The notes: generated by a model not told the origin, from the sequence alone. 64,000 nucleotides of DNA from Mycobacterium sp. 1164966.3 (GCF_001665395.1 NZ_LZSG01000062.1:124001-188000), one strand, 5' to 3'. Positions 9,497 through 18,203 are shown, counted from the stretch's first letter. Numbers and translations are program-made.

Positions 9497-10633
9497 ATGG
9501 ATCACGACCAACTCATCGACTTGACCCGACGGGCCTTGAAGCTGGCACGCGACAAAACCACCGATCTGGCGCCCGCGCAACATGCCGTCGAAGCGCGCGA
9601 GTACACCTCACTCGAGCGGCATGAGCGCGACCGGGCCATGCTGCTGGCAAGCCCGCAACTGGTCGGATACGTCTCGGAGCTGCCTGGCCCGGGCAGCTAC
9701 TGCACCAAGGCGGTCATGGGCCGGTCCGTCCTGCTGACCAGGACAGCGGACGGAACGGTCAAGGCGTTCGACAATGTCTGTCTGCATCGTCAGTCGCAGG
9801 TGGTCACCGGGTGCGGCACAGCGAAGCGGTTCAGCTGCCCCTACCACGCGTGGACCTACGACAACACCGGGCGGCTGGTCGGGCTGCCGGGTCGCGAGGG
9901 CTTCCCTGATGTGACGCTGAAGTCCGACGGCCTGACCGAGCTGCCCGCTGTCGAGTTCGCCGGATTCCTTTGGGTGGCACTGGATCCCGGTGCGACGCTG
10001 GATATCGCCGCGCACCTGGGCCCGCTGGCCGACGAGCTGGACTCGTGGGGCATCGGACGGTGGTCACCGCTGGGCGAGAAGGTGCTGGACTGCCCCATCA
10101 ACTGGAAGTTGGCGATTGACACCTTCGCGGAGAACTACCACTTCGCCACCGTGCACCGGCAGACCTTTGCCACCATCGCCCGCAGCAACTGCACCGTCTT
10201 CGACTCATTCGGCCCCCATCATCGCTTGATCTTTCCGCTCAACGGCATCCTCGAACTGGACAACGTCCCCGAAGAGCAGTGGGAGCCGTTCAAAAGCATG
10301 GTGGTGATCTACGCGCTGTTCCCCAACATTGTGCTGTCGGTGACGATCGCCAACGGCGAGCTGTTCCGGGTCTACCCCGCCGACCGACCCGGTCGGTCGA
10401 TCACCGTTCACCAGAACTCCACGCCGCTCGACCTGTCCGACGAATCCGTGGCAGCCGGCGCTGCGGCAGTCTTCGAGTACGCGCACTCCACCGTGCGCGA
10501 TGAGGACTACCGGCTGGTCGAATCGCTGCAGGCCAACCTCGAGTCGGGAGCTCGAGACCGACTGGTGTTCGGCCGGAACGAGCCTGGTCTGCAGCATCGT
10601 CACATCACCTGGCAGCAGGCGATTGCGCCGTGA
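9497..10633 (+). CDS. Rieske non-heme iron oxygenase, alpha-subunit type
   Basis: A 378-residue aromatic-ring-hydroxylating-type oxygenase. The Rieske 2Fe-2S site is C-L-H near residue 94 and C-P-Y-H near 114 (spacing about 17, as in the family), followed by AWTYD. The catalytic domain carries AENYHFATVH (residues about 214-223), supplying the mononuclear iron histidines. The family uses electrons from a separate ferredoxin/reductase to oxygenate aromatic or alicyclic rings, N-methyl groups or choline-like compounds. The substrate cannot be read from the sequence. No beta subunit or reductase is adjacent; the ferredoxin at 17838 is P450-type. The start is ATG 9497 after GAGGGA. A motif shared with the catabolic cluster lies upstream, suggesting membership of that regulon. 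Confidence 0.88.
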   Translation: MDHDQLIDLTRRALKLARDKTTDLAPAQHAVEAREYTSLERHERDRAMLLASPQLVGYVSELPGPGSYCTKAVMGRSVLLTRTADGTVKAFDNVCLHRQSQVVTGCGTAKRFSCPYHAWTYDNTGRLVGLPGREGFPDVTLKSDGLTELPAVEFAGFLWVALDPGATLDIAAHLGPLADELDSWGIGRWSPLGEKVLDCPINWKLAIDTFAENYHFATVHRQTFATIARSNCTVFDSFGPHHRLIFPLNGILELDNVPEEQWEPFKSMVVIYALFPNIVLSVTIANGELFRVYPADRPGRSITVHQNSTPLDLSDESVAAGAAAVFEYAHSTVRDEDYRLVESLQANLESGARDRLVFGRNEPGLQHRHITWQQAIAP

Positions 10634-10653
10634 CCAAATCGTCGAGATTGGTT
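10633..10653 (+). terminator. Weak hairpin after the Rieske gene; rest of gap empty
   Basis: ACCAAATC-GTCGA-GATTGGT starts at the last base of the stop codon and can pair with a one-base bulge. There is no T-run, so terminator function is uncertain. The remaining bases to 10876, between convergent genes, show no credible gene. Confidence 0.28.
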
Positions 10654-10876
10654 GCCAGCAAGGCGATTTGAGACTACGGGACGTCCACAACGTCGCGATA
10701 ACGGGACGCTATGGAGTCACAGCTGTCACTCGGGCACCCAAAGCGAAGTCATGTTGCGATCTGCAAAACGATATCGCCGGGGACATCGCGTTGCGCATTC
10801 ACTGAGCGAAGCCCCGACGGGGACGGAAGTGGCTGATGTGACTACTGGCGTCCTCTGGCCGGTCTACGCCGCTGAA

Positions 10877-12241
10877 CTAAGCACCGCCGCCAGGGCCGGT
10901 CGCAATCTCGTTTGCGGGAGCCTCCGCCAGCGCGGTGTTGAGATCCTCCAGAATCGTTGCCAGCGCGGCGTTCTGGGGACTCGTCTTGCTCAACAGCGCA
11001 GCAGCCTCGTCACGCCGTCCGGCTGCCACCAACGGCACTAGCTGATCCACCAGGGACTGTAGCCCCGGGGCGGGTGGATCGAGATTCATCACGGTCGTGG
11101 CCAGCACCTCGACCAACTCCCAATCCCGGTACAGCGCCAGCGAGCGTTCGTTGAACGCGAAGCCGCTCACCGACTCACCCCACATGGTGCCGCGGTATCG
11201 ATAGGGCCCTTCCATATATTCGATCGGGAGAGCGTGTGCCGGCGCGGCCACCAGGGGCTCTCCGACGATATCCAATTCGAGTGTGGGACAGATGATTCGG
11301 TGACGATCCGGCAGATACCGGGCTCGCGCCGGCGGACGCAGCAACGGGCGCACCGAATCCGGCCATTTCACGTAGCTGGTCACCACGACGTCGACGTCTT
11401 CGGCACACTGCGGCGGTGCCGTGGGGTCTGGTGAGCTCGTGGTAACACCCGTAAACGGTTGCAGTGCATTGCCATTCGTGCGGTCGAACTGCCGCCAGAT
11501 GCTCAAATCGATGCCGTTGTCGAAATTGATCGTTCGCCATTCGTGCGACCTGGCCCGCGGTACTCCACCCGCGTACTTGGGAAACCATTGTCGGTCGACG
11601 TGACCTGCACTGCCAGAAACCTTTTCGGTCACCTCGCCCCAGCTCAGCGTTCCGGCCATGGCCATTCCGGTCTGGAAGTACGAGTACGTGTCTTCTTGTC
11701 CGAAGCAGACGATCTTGCCGTTGTACGTCGATGCGCCGACGGGTGTCGGCGCACGCGTCGGCGTCACGGTCAGATCCAGCCGCATCGACTTGCCGGTCTG
11801 GTCTGTTCCCGTCAGGCTGACTTGGTAGGTGTAGGGCATCCATTCGTCGTTGCCGTCTCGGCGGGTGGTCCACGACGCGATGCCCGCACCACTTCGGTAT
11901 TCGAGCTTGAGATAACCCGTCGCCATGGACAGCTTGGGCACGGCTCCCGGTTTCATGTTGGCCGGCGGCATGTCGTAATCCGTGTAAGTACCGTAGTCGC
12001 CGGTGTCCAGATCGAACAGGGCCAACGTGTAGAAATCCGCGACTACCGTTCCGCCCGGCCGGTTCTTGTTGAAGATCGTCAGGAACGCAAACGACCGGCC
12101 CGTCTCGGTCGCGTCGAGTTGGCCGGCGATGAACCAGGTATCGGACTCTTGATCGGGGTGTTCGCCTTCGGCGGCGGGAAAGTCCAGCAGCGCGTCGCCT
12201 GGCACCAGGCTGAATGGGTAGCTGCGCCAATCGTCAGTCAT
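10877..12241 (-). CDS. AttH/CrtC lipocalin-like protein
   Basis: A 454-residue protein resembling the AttH / hydroxyneurosporene synthase (CrtC) superfamily, a double calycin (lipocalin-like) fold. Supporting patterns are DTWFIAGQL near the start, the NKNRPGG…DFYTLALFDL strand pair, and GSAGHVDRQW mid-protein, which takes the place of the family's substrate-site D-x-x-W motif. CrtC proteins hydrate isoprenoid double bonds; other members are of unknown function. It is the last gene of a leftward operon and its ATG overlaps the upstream MaoC stop as ATGA. Company with a Rieske oxygenase, acyl-CoA synthetase and MaoC proteins suggests a step on a hydrophobic, possibly isoprenoid substrate; that is inference. 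The C-terminal 60 residues are Ala-rich. Confidence 0.7.
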   Translation of the reverse strand: MTDDWRSYPFSLVPGDALLDFPAAEGEHPDQESDTWFIAGQLDATETGRSFAFLTIFNKNRPGGTVVADFYTLALFDLDTGDYGTYTDYDMPPANMKPGAVPKLSMATGYLKLEYRSGAGIASWTTRRDGNDEWMPYTYQVSLTGTDQTGKSMRLDLTVTPTRAPTPVGASTYNGKIVCFGQEDTYSYFQTGMAMAGTLSWGEVTEKVSGSAGHVDRQWFPKYAGGVPRARSHEWRTINFDNGIDLSIWRQFDRTNGNALQPFTGVTTSSPDPTAPPQCAEDVDVVVTSYVKWPDSVRPLLRPPARARYLPDRHRIICPTLELDIVGEPLVAAPAHALPIEYMEGPYRYRGTMWGESVSGFAFNERSLALYRDWELVEVLATTVMNLDPPAPGLQSLVDQLVPLVAAGRRDEAAALLSKTSPQNAALATILEDLNTALAEAPANEIATGPGGGA

Positions 12242-12702
12242 GCCGGCCCCAGTGGGCGGTCGTGTGCGCCCAGCTGCAAGGTGAGCTCGACCGGGCAGCA
12301 CAGCGCGCCATGCTGATTGGTGACGGTGATCTGGAGGTCGACCAGGCGGCGCGGCGGGTCTACCGAGGTGTCGAGACGCTTGGCCACCGCCCGGCCGCGG
12401 CCGATCATGGTGTCGCCGGCGTAAACCGAACCGGCCAACCGCATCGAGCGGCGCACCACGCGGCTGCCGGGCCCGGCCCAGTCGGTCGCGATGCGGTCGG
12501 CGAATCCGGCGAGGTGCATGGTGTTGACGTAAATCGTCGGGTTGCCCTGGCTGCGGGCATAATCGGGATCGAAATGGCCTGGGAAATAGTCCCAAGTCGC
12601 TCCGGCGTTCTCGACCACCCGCTGGTAGGTGATCTCTTCGACCACCTCCGGGAGCTGGGCCGGAACCTCGACCTCGTTCCAGTCCAGATCCAGGCTCGTC
12701 AC
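12238..12702 (-). CDS. MaoC-like hot-dog dehydratase/hydratase subunit
   Basis: A 154-residue single hot-dog protein of the MaoC type. GHFDPDYARSQG and the long helix starting at TIYVNTMHLAGF fit the fold. Initiation at GTG 12702 overlaps the upstream stop as GTGA and removes an upstream extension to a spurious ATG at 12744, so I chose it. Pairs of short MaoC proteins can form heteromeric enoyl-CoA hydratases, as ChsH1/ChsH2 do in cholesterol side-chain breakdown; here the partner would be the gene immediately upstream. The canonical hydratase Asp/His pair is not fully evident in this chain, so it may be a structural subunit. Confidence 0.75.
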   Translation of the reverse strand: MTSLDLDWNEVEVPAQLPEVVEEITYQRVVENAGATWDYFPGHFDPDYARSQGNPTIYVNTMHLAGFADRIATDWAGPGSRVVRRSMRLAGSVYAGDTMIGRGRAVAKRLDTSVDPPRRLVDLQITVTNQHGALCCPVELTLQLGAHDRPLGPA

Positions 12703-13253
12703 GACGATGCTTCCGGAGTGAAGCGGAACAACGTGTTTCGGCACTTGGCCACCACGACGCCGTCCTCGCGGCGGTAGGTCTCCAGCGTCTCGACGAAATG
12801 TCCGACTCCCAGCCGAGTCCGCTTCTCCGGTGACACCGACACCAACTCCTCGACGACGGTAAGCACGTCACCCTCGACGATGGGCTCCGTGAACTCCACG
12901 TCGTTGGCCGCATTGATGAAAGTGGTACCCGGCAGTGGCACTCGCAGCACCAGGGAGGCCACCGGTGGTCGTCCTTCCGGCTCCCAGGGCGGCGGGATCA
13001 GCCACCCCATCAACAGAGCCGGCGGGGCCAGCAAACCACCCCAGGTTTGCCGGGCGTACGCGGCGTCCCAATATGAACGGTTGCCGTCGCGGACCATCGC
13101 GGCGAACAGCTGAATCCGCGCGCCGCTGACTGCGGCTCGCGCGGTTCGCGGCTCGCTCGCCGCACCGACCATTCGCAGCGCGTCGTCATAGGTGCCGAAG
13201 GCGAGCTGATAGCCGCCTTGATCGCGGGAGTCCTGATCCACGTGCCGCTTCAC
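12699..13253 (-). CDS. MaoC-like protein, FAS1-dehydratase N-terminal type
   Basis: A 184-residue hot-dog protein resembling the N-terminal MaoC-like dehydratase domain (FAS1_DH region). Key stretches are PPALLMGWLIPPPW, LPGTTFINAANDVEFTEPI and GHFVETLETYRREDG. GTG at 13253 overlaps the SnoaL-like gene's TGA as GTGA, giving a compact protein; longer upstream starts would lie wholly inside that neighbour. It is the likely partner of the 12238-12702 MaoC protein, together forming an enoyl-CoA hydratase for beta-oxidation of a bulky acyl-CoA. The substrate is unknown. Confidence 0.75.
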   Translation of the reverse strand: MKRHVDQDSRDQGGYQLAFGTYDDALRMVGAASEPRTARAAVSGARIQLFAAMVRDGNRSYWDAAYARQTWGGLLAPPALLMGWLIPPPWEPEGRPPVASLVLRVPLPGTTFINAANDVEFTEPIVEGDVLTVVEELVSVSPEKRTRLGVGHFVETLETYRREDGVVVAKCRNTLFRFTPEASS

Positions 13254-13675
13254 ATGACGAGCGGATGCCGGCTGGGCACCGAATCCCAGGCGAGGGCACG
13301 CGAGGTGAAATACCACCCGCCACGCTCGTAGATCAGTTCGTCCCGGAACGTCCCGGTGGCCCGCAACGTGGTGTCGCCATATGCCACCGCGAAAAGCACG
13401 GCGACACAACGTTGACTGGCGTGCACACCGTCGACCTTGATTTCGTGGTCGACGGTGATCAGGCGCTGCCCGTCCCCGCCGTCGAAGGCCGAGCGTAGAT
13501 CGTGGAACACCTCACCGTCGCGGGTGTAGCTGGCACCAGAGTGACGGAATGTGGCGATCCAGCGGTCGCGGTCGCCGTCGGAGTAGGCCCGATTGTGCCG
13601 GGCGTCCAGATCCAGGATGGCGCCGCGGCCGGTTGCGGCCTGGAGCAGCTGCTGTTCCTGATAGCTCATGGTCAT
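13250..13675 (-). CDS. SnoaL-like (NTF2-fold) protein
   Basis: A 141-residue protein with the cone-shaped NTF2/SnoaL fold signature: an N-terminal helix (ILDLDARHNRAYSDGD), then W…F, and later HEIKVDG, RATGTFRDELIYERGGWYFTSR. The family includes ketosteroid isomerases, polyketide cyclases, small dehydratases and ring-hydroxylating dioxygenase beta subunits. A beta-subunit role beside the Rieske alpha subunit at 15283 is possible, but KshA-type oxygenases usually need none. It is coupled by GTGA overlap to the following MaoC gene and lies 26 bases after the acyl-CoA synthetase. No catalytic residue can be assigned with confidence. Confidence 0.72.
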   Translation of the reverse strand: MTMSYQEQQLLQAATGRGAILDLDARHNRAYSDGDRDRWIATFRHSGASYTRDGEVFHDLRSAFDGGDGQRLITVDHEIKVDGVHASQRCVAVLFAVAYGDTTLRATGTFRDELIYERGGWYFTSRALAWDSVPSRHPLVM

Positions 13676-13701
13676 CTTTGCTCTCCAGACCTCAATTCGA
13701 C

Positions 13702-15279
13702 CTACCGGCTGACGATATATCCCTGACTTTCCCGATCCCAGACATCCTGCGTTACACCTCGTTTCCGCAATAGATCTTTACGTATCCGCCCGATGCCATT
13801 CTTCGGAAGTTCATCAACGATCTCGACGAATCGCGGCACACAGAAGTAGGGCATTCGGGCGGCGCAGAAGTCAAGCAGCTCTGCGTGATTCAGCCCTGCA
13901 CCGGGGCGCAGCGTCACGACCAGCAGGATGTCGTCCTCGCCCAACTCGCTGGGTACTCCGACCGCTGCCGCTTCGGCCACCGACGGGTGGCGCGTGACGA
14001 CGGTTTCCACTTCGACCGAGGAAATGTTCTCGCCGCGCCTGCGCAGCGAGTCTTTGACGCGATCGACATACGTCAGGTTCTGGTCGCCGTCCAGCTTGCC
14101 CACGTCGCCGGTACGGAACCACTCGTGGTGCGGATCCACGTGCAACCACGGCGTATCACCGGGACTGACGTATCCCTCGCTCATCACGTGCGGGTATCGG
14201 GCCCGACAGGCGATCTCCCCGACGGTTCCGGCGGCCTGTGGGTGGCCGTCCGCGTCGACGATGCGCAGTTCGAAGTTCGGGTTGGGGCGACCAGATGTGC
14301 CCGGAACTCCCTCGTCGGCAACACTTTTGACGGCGAGGGGAAATGCCTCGGTCATCCCGTACATCGTGACGATGCGACAGCCGTAGCGCTTTTCGATGTC
14401 ACGATAGGAGTGCGCGTCGATGGGTGCCGCCGAGATGAACCGCAACGGCAGCTGACCGTCGCGCGGATCGGGGGGCAGGTTCTGCAGCATCGAAACCATT
14501 GCTCCCGCACCGGCGAAACCGATGGCGCCGCGGGCACGTACGTCGTCCCATACCGCGGCCGGGTGGAAGGCGCCGGCCAGCACCGTGGTCCCGCCTATGA
14601 GCATCGGAGCGAGCACGCTGGGCGCCGCGCTGAGATGGAACAGGGGCATTGCGGTCCACAGCACCTCGCCGGGACCGAATTGCCAAGACTCAGCAACGGT
14701 CGCGGCCACCGAGAACAAGTAATGCCACGTAGTGGCAACCGCTTTCGACGGTCCGGTGGTGCCCGACGTGAAGAACAGTGCCCCGACTTCACCGATCTCT
14801 CCGACGTGGTCGCGCAGGGGGCGGTCGCTGGCGCGGTCCAGGGTTTGGCTAAGCGAATCGTCTTGCACCAGAACATCGGTCACCGTGTCCAGCCGTTCGG
14901 CGACCTCGTCGACGCGGGGGCGCCGATCGGTATCGGTGAGGATCACCTTGGCCTTGGACAATCGCAGGGTGTGCAGCAGGAAGTCACCTTTGTTGGCGGC
15001 GTTCACCGCCGCGCTCACGGCGCCGATGCGCGCGGCGCCCAGCCAGAAGTAGATCCATGCCGGGCAGGTGGTGGTGAACAGCGCTACGCTATCGCCTTTG
15101 CCGACACCCAGTTCGGTGAGCAGATTCGCCGCCGCACGGGACCGCTGCCGCATCTGTTCGAAGGTCACGTCGGTTCCGTCGATCGACATCATCACGCGGT
15201 CGGGATACTGCTCGGCCCGGCGGTCCAGCACAGCAGGCACCGTAAAGCGATCGACGCCGAAATCGGAAGGCTCGAACAA
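13702..15279 (-). CDS. AMP-dependent acyl-CoA synthetase (FadD-type)
   Basis: A 525-residue ANL-superfamily adenylating enzyme that activates a carboxylate as acyl-AMP and then acyl-CoA. Motifs: P-loop FFTSGTTGPSK (residues about 170-180), YGMTEA, the hinge region RTGDVGK, and a C-terminal lysine in PKNGIGRIRK. Length is normal for the crotonobetaine/short-to-medium acyl ligases. It starts three bases after the stop of the Rieske gene, so the two are surely co-transcribed. Together with the MaoC pair it supports a pathway in which an oxygenated substrate or side chain is CoA-activated for beta-oxidation. Its substrate cannot be deduced. Confidence 0.9.
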   Translation of the reverse strand: MFEPSDFGVDRFTVPAVLDRRAEQYPDRVMMSIDGTDVTFEQMRQRSRAAANLLTELGVGKGDSVALFTTTCPAWIYFWLGAARIGAVSAAVNAANKGDFLLHTLRLSKAKVILTDTDRRPRVDEVAERLDTVTDVLVQDDSLSQTLDRASDRPLRDHVGEIGEVGALFFTSGTTGPSKAVATTWHYLFSVAATVAESWQFGPGEVLWTAMPLFHLSAAPSVLAPMLIGGTTVLAGAFHPAAVWDDVRARGAIGFAGAGAMVSMLQNLPPDPRDGQLPLRFISAAPIDAHSYRDIEKRYGCRIVTMYGMTEAFPLAVKSVADEGVPGTSGRPNPNFELRIVDADGHPQAAGTVGEIACRARYPHVMSEGYVSPGDTPWLHVDPHHEWFRTGDVGKLDGDQNLTYVDRVKDSLRRRGENISSVEVETVVTRHPSVAEAAAVGVPSELGEDDILLVVTLRPGAGLNHAELLDFCAARMPYFCVPRFVEIVDELPKNGIGRIRKDLLRKRGVTQDVWDRESQGYIVSR

Positions 15280-15282
15280 CTC

Positions 15283-16416
15283 TCAGGCCTTGGCGGCCGC
15301 CGGGTCGGGCTCGCCCTCGGCGGTATAGCCGAAGTCGTTCGGCGACGGTTGCGTGCCCGGGTAGAAGCGGTGCGCCCAGCGGCGCAGCGCCGCATAGTCA
15401 TGCGCCTCCTCGGGCGCCAGGTTCGGCTTCTCCAGGTACTTCATGTTCTCCCAAGTGAAGAAGTCCTGTTTGATCACCTCTTGCTGCAGCGCGAGGAACT
15501 TCGCGGCGCGGCCGGTCGGCACGTCGCCGGTGTCGCCGGGCTCGCGGATGGAAGCCTGCGTGTAGAAGTAGTCGGTGTAATCCTCGTCGACCGGGGTCTG
15601 CCCGGTGACCTGGACGGTGGCTACCAATTCACTCGGGAAGCGAACGACCCCCAGCCCCAGCGAGTAGTTGTCGTAGATGATCTTGGCGTCGACCGGCCCG
15701 TTGGGCGTCAACCAGGTCTGCGCCCGGCCGCCGCCGAAATGCGCGTTGACGGTGGCGTGCAGGTGATAACCCGCCACCTCGAACGATGCGGTGGTGGCGG
15801 GGTTGGCGGCCTTGTGCACGTACTGGACGTGGTACGGGTCGGCGGCGTTCTCGATGATCATCTGCGCGTGCACCTTGACCCGGTTGAGCATCCGGGTGTG
15901 CGGGTGCAGCGGGTAATATTCGTCGGTTTCCAGCTCGGGCAGCACCGGCGGTTGCCAGTACGGCGCCCGGCCGTGACGTTCGTGCCACACCAGGATGAAG
16001 CCGTACCACTCGACGGCCGGATAGGTGCGGATGCGAACGTTGTTCTTGCAGCCGATCTTGCTGTACGGGATCAGCGCGTTGGTGCCATCGCCGCGCCATC
16101 GCCAGCCGTGCCACGGGCAGACGATGTTCTCGCCCTCGACGGTGCCGCCGACGCCGAGGTTGGCGCCCAGGTGCTGGCAGTAGGCATCGAGCGCATGCAC
16201 GTTGCCGGACTCCGTGCGAAACAGCACCAGTTCCTCGCCGAAGTAGTGTGCGCGCTTGACGTGCCCTGGGGCCAAGTCGGAGGCGAACGCGACAATGAAC
16301 CACCCCGTCGGGAAGCGGTACTTCGACAGGGCGATACCGGCGGAACCGAACTCCTGTTCCGACGGGTCTTCAGTTGATTCGGAAGCCGAGTCCGACATCG
16401 TATGCGTCACGAACAC
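15283..16416 (-). CDS. KshA-like Rieske oxygenase
   Basis: A 377-residue Rieske oxygenase most like KshA, the 3-ketosteroid 9-alpha-hydroxylase oxygenase. The cluster ligands are C80-Q-H82 and C100-P-W-H103, with the GWRW stretch that follows in KshA. The mononuclear iron site reads N190, D193, H196 and H201 in NAADPYHVQYVH. It heads the leftward operon and faces the P450 across a 130-base intergenic region, so oxygenase and P450 are likely co-regulated. No KshB-type reductase is in the window. ATG 16416 is used; ATG 16398 would shorten the protein by six residues. The substrate may be a steroid or another polycyclic terpenoid; that is inference from similarity. Confidence 0.88.
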   Translation of the reverse strand: MFVTHTMSDSASESTEDPSEQEFGSAGIALSKYRFPTGWFIVAFASDLAPGHVKRAHYFGEELVLFRTESGNVHALDAYCQHLGANLGVGGTVEGENIVCPWHGWRWRGDGTNALIPYSKIGCKNNVRIRTYPAVEWYGFILVWHERHGRAPYWQPPVLPELETDEYYPLHPHTRMLNRVKVHAQMIIENAADPYHVQYVHKAANPATTASFEVAGYHLHATVNAHFGGGRAQTWLTPNGPVDAKIIYDNYSLGLGVVRFPSELVATVQVTGQTPVDEDYTDYFYTQASIREPGDTGDVPTGRAAKFLALQQEVIKQDFFTWENMKYLEKPNLAPEEAHDYAALRRWAHRFYPGTQPSPNDFGYTAEGEPDPAAAKA

Positions 16417-16430
16417 TCCGTTTCCGACAC

Positions 16431-16449
16431 GGCCAAGCGCAGCTTGGCC
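16431..16449. repeat. Perfect 7-bp inverted repeat upstream of the Rieske operon
   Basis: GGCCAAG-CGCAG-CTTGGCC sits 15 bases upstream of the Rieske start, in the leader of that operon and upstream of the P450. It could be a regulator site or a leader hairpin. It is a different element from the nearby AT-rich motif at 16472-16489. Confidence 0.45.
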
Positions 16450-16471
16450 CGCGGTTCGACGACTAGATCTA

Positions 16472-16489
16472 TTTTTACTATCTTAAGCA
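16472..16489 (-). promoter_or_regulatory. Shared catabolic-promoter motif, copy 2
   Basis: On the minus strand this reads TGCTTAAGATAGTAAAAA. It matches the GCTAAGATAG core at 20601-20618 with one inserted base and resembles copies 1 and 4. It lies between the divergent Rieske operon and the P450 gene, where it could serve both. Function is inferred from recurrence. Confidence 0.45.
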
Positions 16490-16546
16490 TTGAACGTCAA
16501 CGCGGGCCTCTCCTTGCCGGGGTCCGAACCCGGAGCGAGGTTCGCC

Positions 16547-17788
16547 ATGCCGAGTGTCACTGTAGACCTTTCCGATTTTACGTTGTGGCGCAACGGTTTT
16601 CCGGATGAGTTGTTCGCCGAACTACGCCGCACCAAGCCGCTTTTCCGGCATGATCTCACCCCCGGAGTCGCCGAGACCGTCGAACGTGAGTTCTGGGTGA
16701 CGACCAAGCACCGGCACGCGGTGCGCCTGCACCGGGATGCCGAATCGTTCACGGCGGTGGACGGCCCACTCATCCAACCGGTCGGCATGTTCTCGTCGTA
16801 CCCGACGATCATCAACATGGACCCGCCGGGACTGAACAAGCGTCGCAAGCTCATCTCCCACGCCTTCAACCCGCGGGCAATCGCCAAGCTAGAAGCCGGA
16901 ATTCGGGCGCGAGCGGCGCGCATGATCGATGATCTGCTCGCCAATGGCGGTGGCGACTGGATCGAGGACGTCGCCGACGCGCTGCCGATGACCGTCATCG
17001 GCGACATTATCGGCATACCGGAATCCGACCGGCCCCGAATCTTCGATTGCCTGGACCAAATCCTGAAGGCCAACTCGCCGGGGGCGCGACCGAGCTGGCA
17101 GGACTACACCGACCTCTACACCACCATCTTCGGGTACGCGATGGAACTCACCGCGGAAAAGCGGCGCAATCCGGCCGACGACATCTGGAGCACCCTGGCC
17201 TCCGCAGTCATCACGGGCGAAGACGGTGAGGAGTTCAGGCTGCCCGCCAACGAGCTTGAGTTCTTCTTCTTCGTGCTGGCTTTTGCCGGTAGCGACACCA
17301 CCAAGAATGCGCTGGCCATCGGGCTGCAGGCGTTTGTCGCGAATCCCGGGCAGATCGACCGGTATCGGCAGCAGGAAGCGCTGCGCTCCAGCGCTGCCGA
17401 GGAAGTGCTGCGCTGGGCCTCACCGGTGGCGTACTGGACGCGTACCGCGAAGGTCGACATCGAGATGGACGGCGTGCATATCCCGGCCGGTGCCCGAGTG
17501 GTGTCGATGCTGCGTTCGGCCAATCGCGACGAGGAGGTCTTCGAGTCGCCGTTCACCTTCGACATCGGCCGGCAGCCGAACCCCCACGTGGCATTCGGGG
17601 GCGGCGGTCCTCACCATTGCCTGGGCGCCATGCTGGCGCGGGCCGAACTGCGCGCGGTGTTCGACGAGCTGCTGTTGCGTTGCGATGACATCGAGGTGGG
17701 GCCGGCCAAGGTGGCCTACCCGAATCTGACCACCAATATGTCGATTTACGACGAGATGGCGATATCGCTTACCGCGCGCCGAGTCTGA
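16547..17788 (+). CDS. Cytochrome P450 monooxygenase
   Basis: A 413-residue soluble bacterial P450. The I-helix oxygen-activation motif AGSDTT is at about 247-252, ExxR (EEVLR) near 285, and the heme loop FGGGGPHHCLG near 350-360 with the thiolate Cys. The ATG at 16547 follows GGAGCGAGG at suitable spacing, so I prefer it to an upstream TTG at 16490 that lies in the promoter motif. The protein is similar in length and motif detail to CYP125/142-type enzymes, which oxidise steroid side chains, but I do not assign a subfamily. The convergent ferredoxin just downstream is its likely electron donor. Confidence 0.93.
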   Translation: MPSVTVDLSDFTLWRNGFPDELFAELRRTKPLFRHDLTPGVAETVEREFWVTTKHRHAVRLHRDAESFTAVDGPLIQPVGMFSSYPTIINMDPPGLNKRRKLISHAFNPRAIAKLEAGIRARAARMIDDLLANGGGDWIEDVADALPMTVIGDIIGIPESDRPRIFDCLDQILKANSPGARPSWQDYTDLYTTIFGYAMELTAEKRRNPADDIWSTLASAVITGEDGEEFRLPANELEFFFFVLAFAGSDTTKNALAIGLQAFVANPGQIDRYRQQEALRSSAAEEVLRWASPVAYWTRTAKVDIEMDGVHIPAGARVVSMLRSANRDEEVFESPFTFDIGRQPNPHVAFGGGGPHHCLGAMLARAELRAVFDELLLRCDDIEVGPAKVAYPNLTTNMSIYDEMAISLTARRV

Positions 17789-17790
17789 TT

Positions 17791-17836
17791 GCCCTACTCC
17801 TCACTCGCGCCGTCGCGGCGCTCGCCGTCGTAGGGC
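17791..17836. terminator. Nested hairpin between convergent P450 and ferredoxin genes
   Basis: An outer perfect repeat GCCCTAC (17791-17797) / GTAGGGC (17830-17836) encloses an inner perfect stem GCGCCG-TCG-CGGCGC (17807-17821). It fills the gap between two convergent stop codons, as expected of a bidirectional terminator. No T-run follows, which is usual in mycobacteria. Confidence 0.6.
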
Positions 17837-17837
17837 G

Positions 17838-18029
17838 TCAATCGCGTAGTTTCAGCGCGGCCTTGGGGCACTGCTCTACTGCGGCGCGCACGTCGATCTC
17901 CCGGTCTGCCGGCACCTCGCCCTCGGCGATCTGCACCACGTCCTCGTCGCCAAGTTCGAAGATGTCCGGGGCGATAGATTCGCAGAACCCGTTGGCCTCA
18001 CACAGATCCCGGTCGACAATCACTCGCAT
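17838..18029 (-). CDS. 3Fe-4S ferredoxin, P450-associated type
   Basis: A 63-residue ferredoxin. The cluster ligands are C10 and C16 in CEANGFC and C54 in the CP motif; the position that would be a fourth Cys is Asn13, which is characteristic of single-3Fe-4S ferredoxins partnering mycobacterial P450s. Typical MRVIVDRDLC start and acidic centre. The internal ATG at 18029 gives the family's usual length; the ATG at 18053 would add eight atypical residues. It is convergent with the P450 gene and probably feeds it electrons. The 174 bases between it and the CoA-transferase stop hold nothing recognisable. Confidence 0.92.
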   Translation of the reverse strand: MRVIVDRDLCEANGFCESIAPDIFELGDEDVVQIAEGEVPADREIDVRAAVEQCPKAALKLRD

Positions 18030-18203
18030 GAGCTGCCCCATGCCGTTTTGCAAGTCGCTAACATGCCCAAAGTCTAGGCTTGGCGCCGCTGGTTTTGCGT
18101 GTGCGGGTAACTAGGCAGAACGCTTCCACCGAGATTGACGCTGGCGTGAAGAAGTGCGAGTGGCCGGCACGCTGCCGTCGATCTCGAGGCGAGAAAGCTA
18201 TTG

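Noticed and set aside
10877..12913. Possible MaoC-lipocalin fusion in one frame
   Set aside because: The extension before 12241 is out of frame with the MaoC gene and has no domain; the ATGA overlap at 12238-12241 marks two genes.
13885..16377. 830-codon plus-strand frame
   Set aside because: Antisense to the acyl-CoA synthetase and the Rieske oxygenase, both with intact catalytic motifs.
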